From NCBI GenBank assembly GCA_035771165.1, contig JAWNZC010000236.1, positions 1,292,001 through 1,356,000 of the forward strand: a stretch of DNA of 64,000 nucleotides, in the 5' to 3' direction. A model generated the notes under the pieces. It did not search any database and had not been told where the DNA came from. It worked only from the letters and a program-made list of their open reading frames with translations. Shown here piece by piece: positions 42,950 through 55,232 of the stretch. A program made the position numbers and the translations under genes. The stretch is from Paragorgia papillata (Eukaryota; Cnidaria; Anthozoa; Scleralcyonacea; Coralliidae). Position 1 is the first letter of the stretch; each line of letters starts with the position of its first letter.

Positions 42950-43010
42950 AACAAAACAAAACAAAACAAAACAAAACAAAACAAAACAAAACAAAACAAA
43001 ACAAAAAACA
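42950..43010. repeat. (AAAAC)n microsatellite
   Basis: About eleven copies of caaaa, within an intron-like part of the KDZ relic. Confidence 0.9.
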
Positions 43011-43125
43011 AAATTATCGTTACCTGACATTTTGCACCATGCCCATACACATGAAACTGTGGACAAGCTAGTTTTATGGCATCAAGCAAGCTAGTGTTAT
43101 TTTGTTTCTAAAAACGATTACACAA

Positions 43126-43209
43126 TATTAGAGTAGAGTGGAGTGGAGTGGAGTGGAGTAGAGTAGAGTAGAGTGGGGTGGAGTAGAGTAGAGTGGAGTG
43201 GAGTGGAGT
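43126..43209. repeat. (GAGTA/GAGTG)n minisatellite
   Basis: About sixteen 5-bp units alternating gagta and gagtg. Confidence 0.9.
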
Positions 43210-43539
43210 AATTACGGCAAACGTTTGTGTCGCGTCATACCGCGCCATGCACACGATGGTCCTGCTATCTGTTTCACAAACAATGTCAAGTCCAATGCAG
43301 CCTATGGCCATCAGGCAACTAGAAAACGGATTTTATATTATCAAAATACCGAGTCATTTAATTTTATTGAGTAATAAAGAACAACGACCCAAAAGACATA
43401 AACTGGGTCTGGGTAACCGAGTTTAAACTGTCCTTTTGGTTGGATTTTAGTGAACAAAAAAGGCTTGGCTACGAAAGTAGAAAAACACAACAACCAAAAC
43501 GATTCGCCGGCTTGTGAAAGGATTTAATGCTATGTTATA

Positions 43540-43730
43540 AAAGAAATGGCTCATGGTTTAGTCTGCTCCATCGAGTTATGGATGCACTTGGGAAATTGGG
43601 AGAGCACTCAAAAATCTAGAGTTGGTCTCGGCTGCGCCTCGACCAACTCTTACGATTTTTTCGTGCTCTCCCAATTTCCCGCGTGCATCCATAACTCGAT
43701 GGAGCACGCTAAACCATGAGCCATTTCTTA
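43540..43730. mobile_element. Fold-back element, about 190 bp
   Basis: 'aagaaatggctcatggttta...ctccatcgagttatggatgc...ttgggaaattgggagagcac' faces the exact kind of complement on the right, with centre 'ggtctcggctgcgcctcgacc'. The layout is the same as the hairpin at 10079-10229 but the sequence differs. Confidence 0.8.
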
Positions 43731-43734
43731 AATC

Positions 43735-44780
43735 AACATACATTATTTACTACATGAATAATAATCAAAAGAACATAGTGTACTTTTCAACATGTTTGAA
43801 TGCTTATTTAACTGTCTCAAGTGGGAATTGAACCACAGTATAACTGGCATATACTGGTGTATATTCTACTATATATGCACATATAGAAGTTAATTTAATC
43901 ATATTCAAAATGAAACCAAGATGAATGGCATGACCATATCTTTACAAGATTTTCATCATGCAGTGTTGTTGCCACATGATAAAATTAGATAAATAAGCAC
44001 CAATAAATGTTGAACTTAAAGACAAGATGAGAAAAATAATTATCGAACCACATAGCTTTTTCTGTAGATATGTTCTACAAACCATCAAACAGTACAATCA
44101 TACAAGTAATTTATGTTTAAAAAGAATAATTATACACTTTTGAGGAATTCAGGTGATTACTATTTTTTGGTATATCAAATATGTACAAGTTTAGAAAATT
44201 AAATGCATCCATTTGTCTTAACAATACTTGGGCTTGGTCAATACAGTCAAGAAATTGTTCATACACCTTCTTTTTCTAAAAAAACAACAAACAAAAACCA
44301 CTCAAAAATTCAGAGAAAACAATGCCATACATAACTACAGTACATAATCTAAAACAATCAATCATAACCCATAGTAACTAACACTGCAGCCAAATCATTT
44401 ACTTTGGTGTTAGGGTTGGATGATATACATGTACAGACATGGAAGACGAGTGCACAATTAAGCAAAATGGGACTGAGATAACTACATAAAAAACAACTAC
44501 ATGTACAAATTGTGGAGATTCTACCATACCATCAAGTGCAAGATAAATTTTTAAACTACAAAACTTTTTGTCATTAGCCAATATACTGGAGCAGGAAAAT
44601 AAGATATACGCTAACTGCTTTATTAATACAGTAGGTAGATCATTCAGCATCACAGAACTGGTATACTGTACCTTGTAGAACCTACTCACTATCAAATATG
44701 TAGCATTACAGCCATAGCAGCTAACAAACAAATAAAATTATATTGTTAACATTTACACTCTTGATATGGTTGAAAAACTT
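43735..44780. other. AT-rich stretch, no clear gene
   Basis: Lies inside the KDZ relic between recognisable exons. Short open frames only. Confidence 0.4.
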
Positions 44781-45387
44781 TCAGTACCTTTAAGAGTGGA
44801 TTCTCAAAAAAGTTCAAGGCCTTTGATAGGTCATATATTAACACATGGCACTCCATCATTAAAGCCAGGGTCATCTCCATCAGTCTCATTGTAAAAGCCA
44901 GAGTTGGTTCTACAGGGGTAGCTGACCAGAGACCATAGCAAAGCAACCTCTCTGGAATTGTGGAGCATGTACAATATTCAAAGTCCACTTCATGGTGAAA
45001 ACCTATAATATCAAATATATATACTATTTACAGAATGAGTGGCCATTCTGTACAGGGGTATACAGACACAAGGCGAAGCTGAGTGCCTGTATCCTGATAC
45101 AGAACGGACACAAATTCTGTAAATGACTTCTAAAACGTCTATTCAGTTAGCGAAAAATACATCATGTTAAGAGCTGATAAACCTTCGAGGTAAGGTTTAA
45201 TAGGCTACGATTATTAAATTAGTGATGTGAGCATGCGCTTTGATTAAGTATTAGTCCCACATTTTATATTCTAAGTGACGTGCCATAAATAGCCGTTCTG
45301 ATAACAAATGTTGTTCTTCAACAACTGTTTGCATCTTCGTCTTGTATGGGGACGCTACCAGCGTACCTTACTCAAGATAGTTGAATG

Positions 45388-48352
45388 CGAAGTGTCTGTA
45401 CACTTGCTACAGAACTAATATCAGTGTCTGTAAATGTGATACAGAACTGATGTTTTATTAAAGTGCCTATCTCATGGTTGGGGATTTTACATATTTAGGA
45501 TATTTGGAACATTTTAAGACGATTTGTAATATATCTTCTTTTCCTAAAATTTCATCTTCATGGACTTTTTTGCTGTTAAAGTTGGCGATTTTGACGATGG
45601 CCGTGAAAAAATTTTACTGGGTTCTAGTCGCCGGAAGTGACGTAGAAGCAGGGAGACCTTCTCAGACAGCAACAGTGTTTACATCGGGAGTTTACGGTTC
45701 ATCTTGGATTTTCTTGGCTTTATTCAGGTTATTTTGTCGGAAATTCTTTTAAAAACTATGCCAAACAGGTGCGTAGTGTTTTTACTCTCGAAGGAACCCA
45801 ATTGATATGCTAGAATAGCGCTGTATGCCATTCATTTTTTTTGGACAATAACGATGTACAATCCCGACTCACGGAAGGCGAATAAAAGAAGGATAGCTTC
45901 GGGTGAAAGGAACGCCGAATTGTCAAGGATAAAGGTGTGAAATGAACGCCGACATCTACTTCTGTGATCTGTTCGTCGTTCGAAGTAGTTTCAACGGGAA
46001 TATTTAGTACTAAGACGATTCACAGCAGTTTATCACGAGGAAAACCCGTCGGTGTGGCGATTACAAAACGACAACAATAGAGCGTGGGGAAGTGACAAGA
46101 ACTTGTGCATATCATCAGTCTCATATTTCTTTTTATCGAAGTATTGTTTGCGTTCGATCTTTGATCAAGAATATATCGAAATATACTTGACTTGGTAATG
46201 TCGTCTACCTCTGGTTCTAACACTGATAGCTAAAATGACTAGACTAGGATGTAAACATTCCGGGATACGTAATCGAGATCGAAGACGAAGTAAAACTGTC
46301 TTCCAGTGCAGTGCGGCCATACCTGAAGACGAATCATCTGAATGCATTGTCAAGCCGTATGAAGACGAGTCGGTTGCCGATGAAATTTGGATCGTAAATC
46401 ATAATGAGCAAATGCGACCTGAAAAAGGTCTTTAGTACGACGGCTACAAATTCGCTTTTGAGGGGCACGATAAGATAAATGATTGGTAAGTGATCAGTGA
46501 ATTTATGTTTACGTTTTATCTGCAATGTTGTTTTCACGCATTTGCTAAAACAAAATTGTATGCTGTCAAAGCCATATGCATGATTCGCATGTTTAATTCT
46601 ATTGATATTACTCTGACACTGAACTGCTTAATGGAATGCGAAGGAATGTCAGTAAATCAAAGCTTGCATTGAAATGGTTTATAATAACAGTGATCAAGTT
46701 CTTTACACTTGTTTGCCTGGAAATGTGGTCACTGCGTCTAGCGGGACACTTACATCGAAAAATTGACAAGATAAAGTATCAAATAAAAGATCAGTACAGA
46801 AAACAGGTAGGAACTAAGGAACTGTCTGTTGATTATAGAATAATGGAATACTTGCATCCACTTTTGAAATTTGAACTTGCAGGCGACAGTAACATACAGA
46901 GTCAATTTCTTCAAGTTTGAAGATGAAATCGCACAATTGTTGTTGTTTATCGAATTGGACGAGCACTGAATTGTGGCAATTTTGAAGAACGAAGCAATTC
47001 TATTAGCCTAGGTGAATTGTGCGCAGCTGGCTTATTCGCAAGTGGAAATCGGAAAGCGAACGGGTATTCTATTAATCAATACTGACAGTATCTACCTGCT
47101 TTCTACATCTTCTATTTTATACTTTGCCTCGTCAATTCTTCGATATCTGCAGCCCGCTAGACGCAGTGACCAGATATATAACAAATATAAACATGCGAAT
47201 CATTTGGCTTTGACATACAATTTTGTTTTAGCAAATATGGCCAATTGCAAATATGGCATGCCAGTATATACAACATTCGACAAAACGTAAACATAAATTC
47301 ACTGATAAAGCAAACTTTCATAACTTACAAATCGTTCACCTTATTGTGCCCCGCAAAGCGAATTTATAGCCATCGTAGAATATATTTTTCAAGTCGCATT
47401 TCATCCTAAGCTCGTCTTCATACGGCTTGACAATGCATTCTGATGATTCGTCTTCAGGTATAAATGGCCTAGACAGTTTTACTTCGTCTTCGATCTCGAT
47501 TACGTATCCCGGAATGTTTACCTCCTAGTCTAGTCATTTTGGCTATCAGCATTAGAACCAGAGGTAGACGACATTACCAAGTCAAGTGTATTTCGATATA
47601 TTCTTGATCGAAGATCGAATTCGATAAAAAGAAATATGAGACTGATGACATGCACAAGTTCTTGTCACTTTCCGGAAAAACACGCTCTATTGTTGTCGTT
47701 TTGTAATCGCCACACCGACGGGTTTTCCTCGTGATAAACTGCTGTGAATCGTCTTAGTACCAAACTACTTCGAACAACGAACAGGTCATGGAAGTAGATG
47801 TCGGCGTTCATTTCGCATCTTTATCCTTGACAAATCGGCGTTTCCCGAAGCTATCCTTTTATTCGCCTCCAGTGAGTCGGGAATCGGGATTGTACATCGT
47901 TATTGTCGCAAAAAAAGAAATGGCATACAGCGCTATTCTAGCATATCAATTGGGTTCATTCGAGAGTAAAAACACTACGCACCTGTTTGGCATAATTTTT
48001 AAAAGAATTTCCGACAAAATAACCTGAATAAAGCCAAGAAAATCCAAGGTGAACCGTAAACTCCCGATGTAAACACTGTTACTGTCTGAGAAGGTCTCCC
48101 TGCTTCTACGTCACTTCCGGCGACTAGAACCCAGTAAAAAATTTTCACGGCCATCGTCAAAATCGCCAACTTTAACAGCAAAAAAGTCCATGAAGATGAA
48201 ATTTTAGGAAAAGAAGATATATTACAAATCTTCTTAAAATGTTCCAAATATCCTAAATATGTAAAATCCTCAACCATGAGATAGGCACTTTAAACAGTTC
48301 TGTATCACATTTACAGACACTGATATCAGTTCTGTACCGGGGTAAACAGACA
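45388..48352. mobile_element. 2.9-kb fold-back with arms of about 1.4 kb
   Basis: The left arm (45388 to about 46845) and right arm (about 47055 to 48352) are near-perfect reverse complements. Examples are 'cagtgtctgtaaatgtgata' at 45423 versus 'tatcacatttacagacactg' at 48302, and 'gcattgtcaagccgtatga' at 46344 versus 'tcatacggcttgacaatgc' at 47422. Another pair is 'ggtcactgcgtctagcggg' at 46727 versus 'cccgctagacgcagtgacc' at 47152. The loop is about 210 bp. Mirror 92-codon frames (45474-45752 plus and 47999-48277 minus) are identical except for a few residues but have no known domain. It is an inverted duplication or giant MITE. Confidence 0.85.
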
Positions 48353-48408
48353 TTGATTAAACCTTAATTTCTTTTGAATTTTCCTCATGTATTATTAATG
48401 AGTTTTAG

Positions 48409-48409
<1 letters not shown>

Positions 48410-48441
<32 letters not shown>
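48410..48441. repeat. (AT)n microsatellite
   Basis: About 15 TA units. A shorter TA run is at 48641-48659. Confidence 0.9.
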
Positions 48442-48443
<2 letters not shown>

Positions 48444-48662
48444 ACTACCCTTGTGTAAGTTTGAGCACTCTGGGCCCATGCGCACTTCACCCTATCTGAA
48501 TGTACTTCACCGATGCTGTCCCACATGCGGTTGTCACCCACGATCGCATGTGTATAAAGTAATGATGAAATTCATTCAGATTGTTCCAAGCTACACTGAT
48601 GAGCTGTACAGCGAAACACGTGTCTGTAGATTGAAATATACATATATATATATATATAATGA

Positions 48663-48848
48663 ACAAATGGATGACATTTTTCCATGCGTGTGTACTGTAA
48701 TAACGCACAGATGAAGTCACAGCGTGTAAAGAACAAAAAAGTACGCCACGAGACGCAGTCGAGTGGCGTGACTGTTGTTCTTTACACGCTGTGACGTCTT
48801 CTGTGCGTTATTACAGTACACACGCACGGAAATATGTCATCTATTTGT
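48663..48848. mobile_element. Fold-back element
   Basis: Arms 'gtgtactgtaataacgcaca...cacagcgtgtaaagaac' and the inverted complement 'gttctttacacgctgtgac...tgtgcgttattacagtacac' around 'gccacgagacgcagtcgagtggc'. No coding capacity. Confidence 0.85.
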
Positions 48849-49727
48849 TTTATACATCAAATTGTATTATATTAATAAGAAATGTTTGAAATTTTTGAAT
48901 CGTCGAACCGGCAGGGCTATTGAAAAGGAGCTAGGTAAAATTTTCAATTCAGGTTTATTTATATACGTCATAATTTGATCTATACAAATAAGCAATCTGA
49001 TTGGGCGACAGAAGAAATAAGGCTGTCCTAATTGGCTAATTTTTCAGCTTCCGGTTACGTCACGTATAATTTATGAAGTCATGATTATGACAAATTGAAA
49101 GTTTATTCAAACTTCGTGTCTTCGTCGGCATTTCTAGCCAAAATATTTATCCTTGAACAAACAGATTAGTTCTTCTGGACGGGATATTGCTGTCCCATGT
49201 ATATTTGGACGCTTCTTATGCTGCAAATTCAGCTGGGAAAGCATTTATCGTGGGAGAAGGCCGAGAAGCACGCGTACTATTAACCAGCGAAATTATATGT
49301 TCTGTGTTTGGAAATCTTGTTGACAATGGCTGATATCTCCTGGATTTGTATGGCTGAACAGTATTTCCATGAAGAGGAATGGAAATTGTATCAGAAAATT
49401 TCTGAAGCTGTGGAGTAGATAGCGTTATGCGCCGGAGACGAAGGTATTTATAAATTGTATTATTTACTTTATTTAAAATTATTTATACACGGTAGCCTAT
49501 TCAACTAAAAGTAACAGTTGTTTTTCAAAGGGCCGTGTGTTAAAACTATATTTACATGCAATATTTAATACTAACTAATCTATAATTACAATTTTTTTTA
49601 AATTTTAAAAACAACTACACTACTATTAAAAATATATTTATAAAAAATATAAGTACAATGATATAAAATATTATTTATAACAAAAGTTTAGCTCAAAACG
49701 TTTTTACCAATAGTTAGCCCTTAATTT

Positions 49728-50789
49728 CTATATTATCTTTTCCTCGTTAGGTAGGGCATTCCAGATTACGGAAGCTCTATAGCTGAAACTTTTTTTCATG
49801 GCATTAGTGTTGGGTTTAGGTAACGAAAGCATACAATTGTTACTTCTTAAGTTATAACAATCTCGATTTGTTATAGAAAACAAATGAGATAAGTTACCTT
49901 GATTTGATTTGCCAGCTATAATTTTCTTAATAAGGTGCGTCAGCTGTTCATCCCTTCGTGTTTGTAAATCTTTCCACCCGAGTTTTATTCGGGTATTTGT
50001 AGCTGACATATAATAACTATCACCTGTTATTATACGACCGGCTTTGTTTTGAAGTTTTTGTATCTGATCTTTTAAATTGTTTGAGCAATTGTCCCATACC
50101 AAAGAGCAATAGTCAAAATAAGGCATTACTAGTGCCTGGTATAATCGTTTCAGACTTTCGATGCTGATAACGTTTTTGACTATTCTCAGTAATCCAATTG
50201 CTTTCAAAAATTTTTTACATGTAGCGTCAATATGATTCTTCCAAGAGATATTTTCATCAACCAACACTCCTAGCGTTTTTGTGTGCTTTACACGATTAAT
50301 ATTTTGTGGACCAATTGAAATTTCTGGATCTGAGGTTATTTGCGATAACCTCTGTCGAGACCCAATAAGCATATATTCTGTTTTCCCTACATTCAGGGAT
50401 AATTTATTGGCCAACAACCAATGATGTAAGTTTTCTAATTCATTATTTAATTTAATTTGAATATCTTGCATGGAAGAACCAGTTGTCGTTACATTGGTAT
50501 CGTCAGCAAACAAGGCAGGGATGGAATCGTTCAAACATTTCGGCAAATCATTTATATAAAGTAAGAAAAGCAGAGGACCAAGATTAGACCCCTGAGGCAC
50601 ACCAGTTTTCACATACCTTTTGGATGAACATGTCTTACCAACTTTACAGACCTGAGTACAGTTGCTCAAGTAGGAAACGAACCATCGCAAACAATTATTA
50701 CTAAAACCATATAATTCTAATTTGCTTAATAATATTTTATGGTCAACTGTATCAAAGGCTTTCTTTAAATCGAGAAAAAATAACGCCAT
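49728..50789 (-). pseudogene. LINE reverse transcriptase, catalytic half
   Basis: A 353-codon frame with FFLDLKKAFDTVDH, TGVPQGSNLGPLLF and the catalytic FADDTN box, followed by the thumb and the C-terminal 'WNALPNE' block typical of CR1/L2-like elements. It would copy element RNA at the nicked target. The frame joins the upstream RT part (50790-51105) only through a one-base shift in a T-run near 50785. Ends at 49728. Confidence 0.85.
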
Positions 50790-51311
50790 TAATTAAGCCT
50801 TGATCCATGTTGACTAACCAAGTGTTAGTTGTATTTAATAAAGATGTGCAGGTCGAATGACCTTTACTAAAACCCGATTGAAAATGTGTAAGAACATTAT
50901 TTTTATCCAGGTAGGAATAGATTTGTTTGCATACCAATTTCTCAAATAATTTTGATACAACAGATAATACTGAAATGGGACGATAATTACCGCATTCTTC
51001 CTTGTCTCCCGATTTATAAATCGGACAGACTCGGGCATTTTTCCAGTGGTCAGGAAAAACACCTTCGCTTAAAGATAAATTAAATATTTTTGTTAGAAAT
51101 GGCAAGTAACATTGGCTGAATCCTTCAGTAATTTAGCTGAAATGTTATCAGGCCCAGCTGCTTTTCGTGATTTCATATCTTTCAAAGTTTGGTACACAAT
51201 TTCAGAAGAAATTTCAGTAAAATAAAACTTACTCTCAATCGGTTTTATATAATCTGAAAACTGAATGTTGGTATTATTAATAATTGTTTGAAAGGCTGGG
51301 ACCAATCTCAA
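50752..51311 (-). pseudogene. LINE reverse transcriptase, N-terminal fingers
   Basis: Two frames together carry MKSRKAAGPDNISAKLLK (51311-51093) and PIYKSGDKEECGNYRPISV with FQSGFSKGHSTCTSLL (51105-50752), the RT blocks that precede the catalytic core. The frame changes near 51100 and again near 50785. Confidence 0.8.
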
Positions 51312-51906
51312 TAAAGTACTGATTTAAAGTCTCGGCGATGTCCATTTCGTTTGTTACTTTGGCATTTTCATCACTAGTTTTGAGCGAAGAGATTTTTGTA
51401 GTCTTAGAATATCGTCCGCCTCTTCCAATAATTAAATTAATGTTCTTCCACATTTCCTTAGGGTTATGTTTATTTAAGTCAATACTTTCAAGGCAAAACT
51501 TTCTTTTGGCGTTTCTAACAAGGTTATTAACTCGATTTCTTTGTAATTTGTACGTATTGTGAGCAGAGTCTAATTTCGAAATGACTGCCCTTTTCTTTAA
51601 GTAATCCCGATGGTTCATTTCCTGAATTATAGTTGGGCTTAGCCACGGAGCATATTCGCTACGTACTCTACGGGATCTTATTGAAGCATGAATCTCTGAC
51701 ACCAAGTTAAATACTTCATTAAAACTTTCCCAGAGTTTATTAGGATCTTTAGAACTCCAGTCTAGTTTATTTAGCATATAGTGAAGGTCTTGACTAAAAT
51801 ATTCTTGATTGAAATATTTAAAAGATCTACTTTGAATAAATTTAGGATCTTGTTTTGGAACTGCTATCTTAAAACAACCGTAAACTAGACTGATCACTGA
51901 TCCCAA
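51277..51906 (-). pseudogene. LINE ORF2 linker between endonuclease and RT
   Basis: Basic, helical 209-codon frame (PWLSPTIIQEMNHRDYLKK, RKFCLESIDLNKHNPKEMW) as seen between endonuclease and RT in CR1-like elements. It overlaps the endonuclease frame at 51869-51906 in another phase, which marks a frameshift. Confidence 0.75.
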
Positions 51907-52594
51907 GATGTAAGACGCCTGAGTCTAATAATTTATCAGGTTTATTTGTAGCTATAATATCGAGAAGACTCTCGCAGGTACTAGTTATACGAGTAGGATC
52001 AGTGATCACCTGTTCAAGTTGAAAAAGATTTAATATTTCAACTAATCTGTTTGAGTGAGATTGTAGTGTGCTTAAAGAAAGAACACAATTGAGATCTCCA
52101 GTAAATATTAGTTCTTTATCTTCGCTATCTAGAGTGTATAGATAGGTTTCTAAACTTTCCATGAAATCAGATCCAGCACTAGGTGGTCGGTAAACTGTAG
52201 TAACTAGAAAAGGTTTTGCTTTAGGTTTAGTGATTTCGACACATATAGCCTCAAGATTCAAAGGAATATTTTTTGCTCTATCAACAGCGTTAAAAACGTT
52301 CCTTATATAAAGGGCTACGCCACCACCAGACCTTGATCTGTCTTTTCTAAATAATACATAACCTGGGATGGTTATTTCATCATTATGAATAGTGTTATCT
52401 AGTCTAGTTTCATTTATACTTAATATATCAACTGGCTTATTTATCATCAATACTTTTAGTTGATCGAAATGTTTTGGAATTGAGGCTATATTTAAATGTG
52501 CTAATTTAAAACCTTTCAATTTATTTAAAGTCTTGCCAATTTGTATATTTTGTTCAGGTAAATCGATCGATTCTGGTGTACCGCAGGAAATCAA
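51869..52594 (-). pseudogene. LINE APE-type endonuclease
   Basis: DILSINETRLD (catalytic Glu), YRPPSA, FTGDLNC (the GDxN box) and SLLDIIATN are present. The terminal box reads GISDQ, where the family has SDH, so the catalytic histidine appears lost. It would nick target DNA to prime reverse transcription. Confidence 0.8.
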
Positions 52595-52693
52595 ATCTGG
52601 AGGGGGGATTCCGTGATCTGGAAATTGATCTTTATTAAAAACGTTTTAAATGGGTTATAAGATTTTTGGCAAATAAAGCTGTTCCTGATCGAT

Positions 52694-53393
52694 TTAAATG
52701 TAACGAGAGCCATTGAGACATCGTTCGTCTATGTTATTATGGCTAATAAGATCTATTTTGTTTTTGTTGCAATAATCTCTAATTCGTTTATTTACCTCTA
52801 GCACTTTTGACTTGGCAGTTGGATCACTTGGATGATCATCCCGTTTGATAAGCTCAGACATAGCAATGGTGGTTTCGGGGCTATTTTCTTTAATTTGATT
52901 GTGCAGATCAACCAAACCCTGCATTATTTCGTTAGCCTGTCGGTATCGAGTATATCATTAGTGCCAACATGAATTATAACTTTCTTCGGTTTCTTCTTTA
53001 CTATCGGCTTTATATAGTCTTTCATTCCTCAGTTGTGGCCCCAGGAAAGCTTCTTATAACAACTTTGTCATTCGAGCTTCGACTAATTCTATCTTGACTA
53101 CAACTACGACTACATGTAGCTTTAGTATTTCTTGACGATTCGTTTGTGCTGTTATTCGGTCCGATATTTTGTGCAGTCGGTTCAGGATGTATGCTTTCTA
53201 TTTCGATCACTTCAGGTTGTTCTCTAGGCTTTTCGTTGGCATCGTTGACGTTGGTGTTATCGTCGTTGAGATCTCTCAAGCTAGTGAACCTGTTGTATCT
53301 AGGATCGTTGTTTTCTTTTGAACGTTCCTTTGGTATTGCGGCAAGTCGACGTTCTTCGTCCAGGACAAGGTGGGTTTTTGTTTTTGTTTTCAC
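52694..53393 (-). pseudogene. LINE ORF1, esterase-like domain
   Basis: The frame at 53393-53022 is polar and low-complexity and ends by leading into KKVIIHVGTNDILD (53025-52925), with the GTND block of SGNH hydrolases. It continues in 52924-52694 with KVLEVNKRIRDYCNKNKIDL. One frame change separates the parts. The RNA-binding/chaperone role of such ORF1 proteins is from family knowledge. Confidence 0.65.
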
Positions 53394-53470
53394 ACTTCAC
53401 CATGGATGATTTTTTGTTGTCGTGGTTGATATTGAAGATTGATTTTCATAAACAGTCTTGTCTTGCATAA

Positions 53471-53790
53471 TTAGAGAAAGAGCAAGCATGAGGGAATCCT
53501 TTCGCTCTCTGCTTTTGTTGCTCTTTCCTCGAGGGAACGAATGGTTTCATTGTATTCGTTAATTTCTGCGTTTTTATTCATATTGATTATGGAAATTTCT
53601 TTTTCCAAAGTCTTACGCCTTTCCTTTTCATCAGACAGTTCATGTTCTAAATAACTTATTTTTTTCGTTTCTTCTGTGCTCGACGATTTGCAAGTGTGTG
53701 GATCAGCTTTAGCTTCCCTTTGCTTTTGTAAGATGACAATGTCTAGCTTTATCCCCTCAATTTCAGCGACTAACGCCGCGTTTAAACAGT
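53471..53790 (-). pseudogene. LINE ORF1 N-terminal coiled coil
   Basis: About 100 codons, open, rich in Glu/Lys/Arg with heptad-like spacing (EIEGIKLDIVILQKQREAK, YLEHELSDEKERRKTLEKEI), ending in TAA at 53471. Probably the multimerising coil of ORF1. A 5' start was not found. Confidence 0.55.
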
Positions 53791-53800
53791 ATGACCGTAT

Positions 53801-54447
53801 GTGACAGTAATGATCGTATTTATGTCGATAATTTTAATATGTCTGTGTCGTCGGACAACGACTTGATGGCCGTGTCTCTCATCACTGAGTGATATGTGTA
53901 ATCCCCAGACAGTTGAAATGCACTTTATTTTGTACCAAGTTGCATCTTCAAACGTGTAATTTGATCAAATTTTTATAAAACAAAATTTTTTTGCGACTTC
54001 GTTACGTCAGCTGTGCATGTGTACTTTAATAACGCATAGTTCTTAGCCAATCAGATTGTTTGTTTTTCTTAGGTTGTTGTATAAATATATATATATATAT
54101 ATATATAGTGCTTTTCACTCGATTGAACTCAATATTATAGAGATTTTAGGTGAAGGAAGTTTTTTATTTATTTTTCTATGTGTCTATAGTTTTGTGTAGA
54201 TAGTTTTTAATATTGTATTAATTTATTCGGCTCCCAAGAAAAGCAGTGTAAATTGATTAGATTTCGAACTGAAACCTCTGTTTGTCTTTCTGTTTGTCTT
54301 TCGTTCTGTCTTTACATCTGTCTGTTTGTCTTTTAGCCTTTCTGTCCGTGCGTCTTTCAATCTATTTATCATGCGTTCTTGTATAACTTACCATCAATGT
54401 TGATTTCAGCCAGACTCTTTCGTGTCCCCTTTGATGTATCTCCACTG
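53801..54447. other. Spacer, no gene seen
   Basis: Contains a (TA)n run at 54085-54107 and a TCTG/TTTG-rich stretch near 54275-54365. Confidence 0.5.
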
Positions 54448-54859
54448 TCAGAGCTTGCTGACTTTAGCGATTTCAATGGTTGACTCGTACAACCTGTAAT
54501 ATTCCCTGTGGACGGAGATGTCGTGCCCCAAGTGTCTGGCGAGCCAATCTACTTCCGTCTCCTTCAGTGAGAGCACTTGCGATATTGTAGCAATGTACTT
54601 TCGCAATTTTGTGCTCGTCACGTCATTAGGGTTCGAAAGTGGTGGCTCGCATTCTTGGGCAAATTTTCTCATGCAGTCCCAGGCTCGTATGTGTCCTAGG
54701 GACTGTCTGGTTGTTCGGGAAAATACGAAAGGATTTTGTTCCGGTATCCCGACTGCGGATCTTGTTTCGAGAAGCAAATCTATACTTTCTTTTATTTCGT
54801 TGGTCAGGATTATCGGAACCTTTCTTCCCCTCTTTCCTCTTGTTTCCACCATATCTAAT
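54448..54859 (-). CDS. Crypton-like tyrosine recombinase gene, last exon
   Basis: Begins after the acceptor 'cattccctttag' and completes the split Arg codon left by the upstream exon at 57236, so the join reads SER|LDMVETRGKRGRK. It holds the C-terminal catalytic part: TSTKLRKYIATISQVL (the x-x-R block), WLARHLGHDI (LGH) and HREYYRL (Tyr nucleophile), then ends IAKVSKL-stop. Together with the upstream exon, all tyrosine-recombinase landmarks are present. The AATT-rich intron is about 2.4 kb and contains a SINE and AT runs. Confidence 0.75.
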
Positions 54860-55159
54860 CTAAAGGGAATGAATAGAGCGACAATGAAAACAATGTTAAT
54901 TAAGGTGCTTTTATCCCGACAAATCCGTATAGTTAAAAATATACATATCATATAATCATCTAAAAATATCGCCAGTTTGCACCATCGAAATGAGCATTTG
55001 ATTACGGCAAAGCAAAAAAGTCAGTGGTGAACTGCCGAGATATTTTGATTTCCTGATAAAGGGCTAGTAAGTAGTAAGTAAGTAATGACTTTATCTATAC
55101 ACGATAAGTGTTTAAAGCTTGCAGCTCATTTGTGGGGTTGTGTACTTAGAGGTTGTAGA

Positions 55160-55165
<6 letters not shown>

Positions 55166-55201
<36 letters not shown>
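55166..55201. repeat. (TA)n microsatellite
   Basis: About 18 TA units next to the SINE. Confidence 0.9.
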
Positions 55202-55205
<4 letters not shown>

Positions 55206-55232
55206 TACAGCTAAGACCTTAGTGTTCATTTT

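Larger units (their letters stand above)
42709..45002 (-). pseudogene. KDZ (Kyakuja-Dileera-Zisupton) type transposase, decayed
   Basis: Three minus-strand exons resemble KDZ transposases. The first, at 45002-44788 (after 'attatag', donor TTAAAG|GTACTG), reads CSTIPERLLCYGLWSATP and LAFTMRLMEMTLALMMEC. The second, at 43107-43024 (donor TCAG|GTAACG), reads KLACPQFHVYGHGAKCQ. The third, at 42878-42709, reads GWGMVDGEVLERLWSYLR and MTKEMTASDREDILSDAL. These are the family's hallmark blocks in the right order. A frame change is needed at the last exon junction. The stretch 43110-44780 holds no clean exon, although LALDGM near 44540 may be the remnant of the DGN block. KDZ proteins are cut-and-paste transposases with DDE-type cores. 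This copy looks inactive. Confidence 0.6.
49440..53800 (-). mobile_element. CR1/L2-like LINE, frameshifted
   Basis: Minus-strand order from 5' to 3': coiled coil, SGNH-like esterase domain, APE-type endonuclease, reverse transcriptase, then a TTTATT-rich 3' end near 49440. ORF1 with an esterase domain and an APE plus RT ORF2 fits the CR1/L2/Rex group. At least three frame breaks in ORF2 mean it cannot move by itself. It lies between the 2.9-kb fold-back and the Crypton-like gene. Confidence 0.8.

Noticed and set aside
45474..45752. 92-codon frame mirrored at 47999-48277
   Set aside because: The match results from the fold-back arms. Hydrophobic composition but no recognisable domain or transcript signal, so not called a gene.
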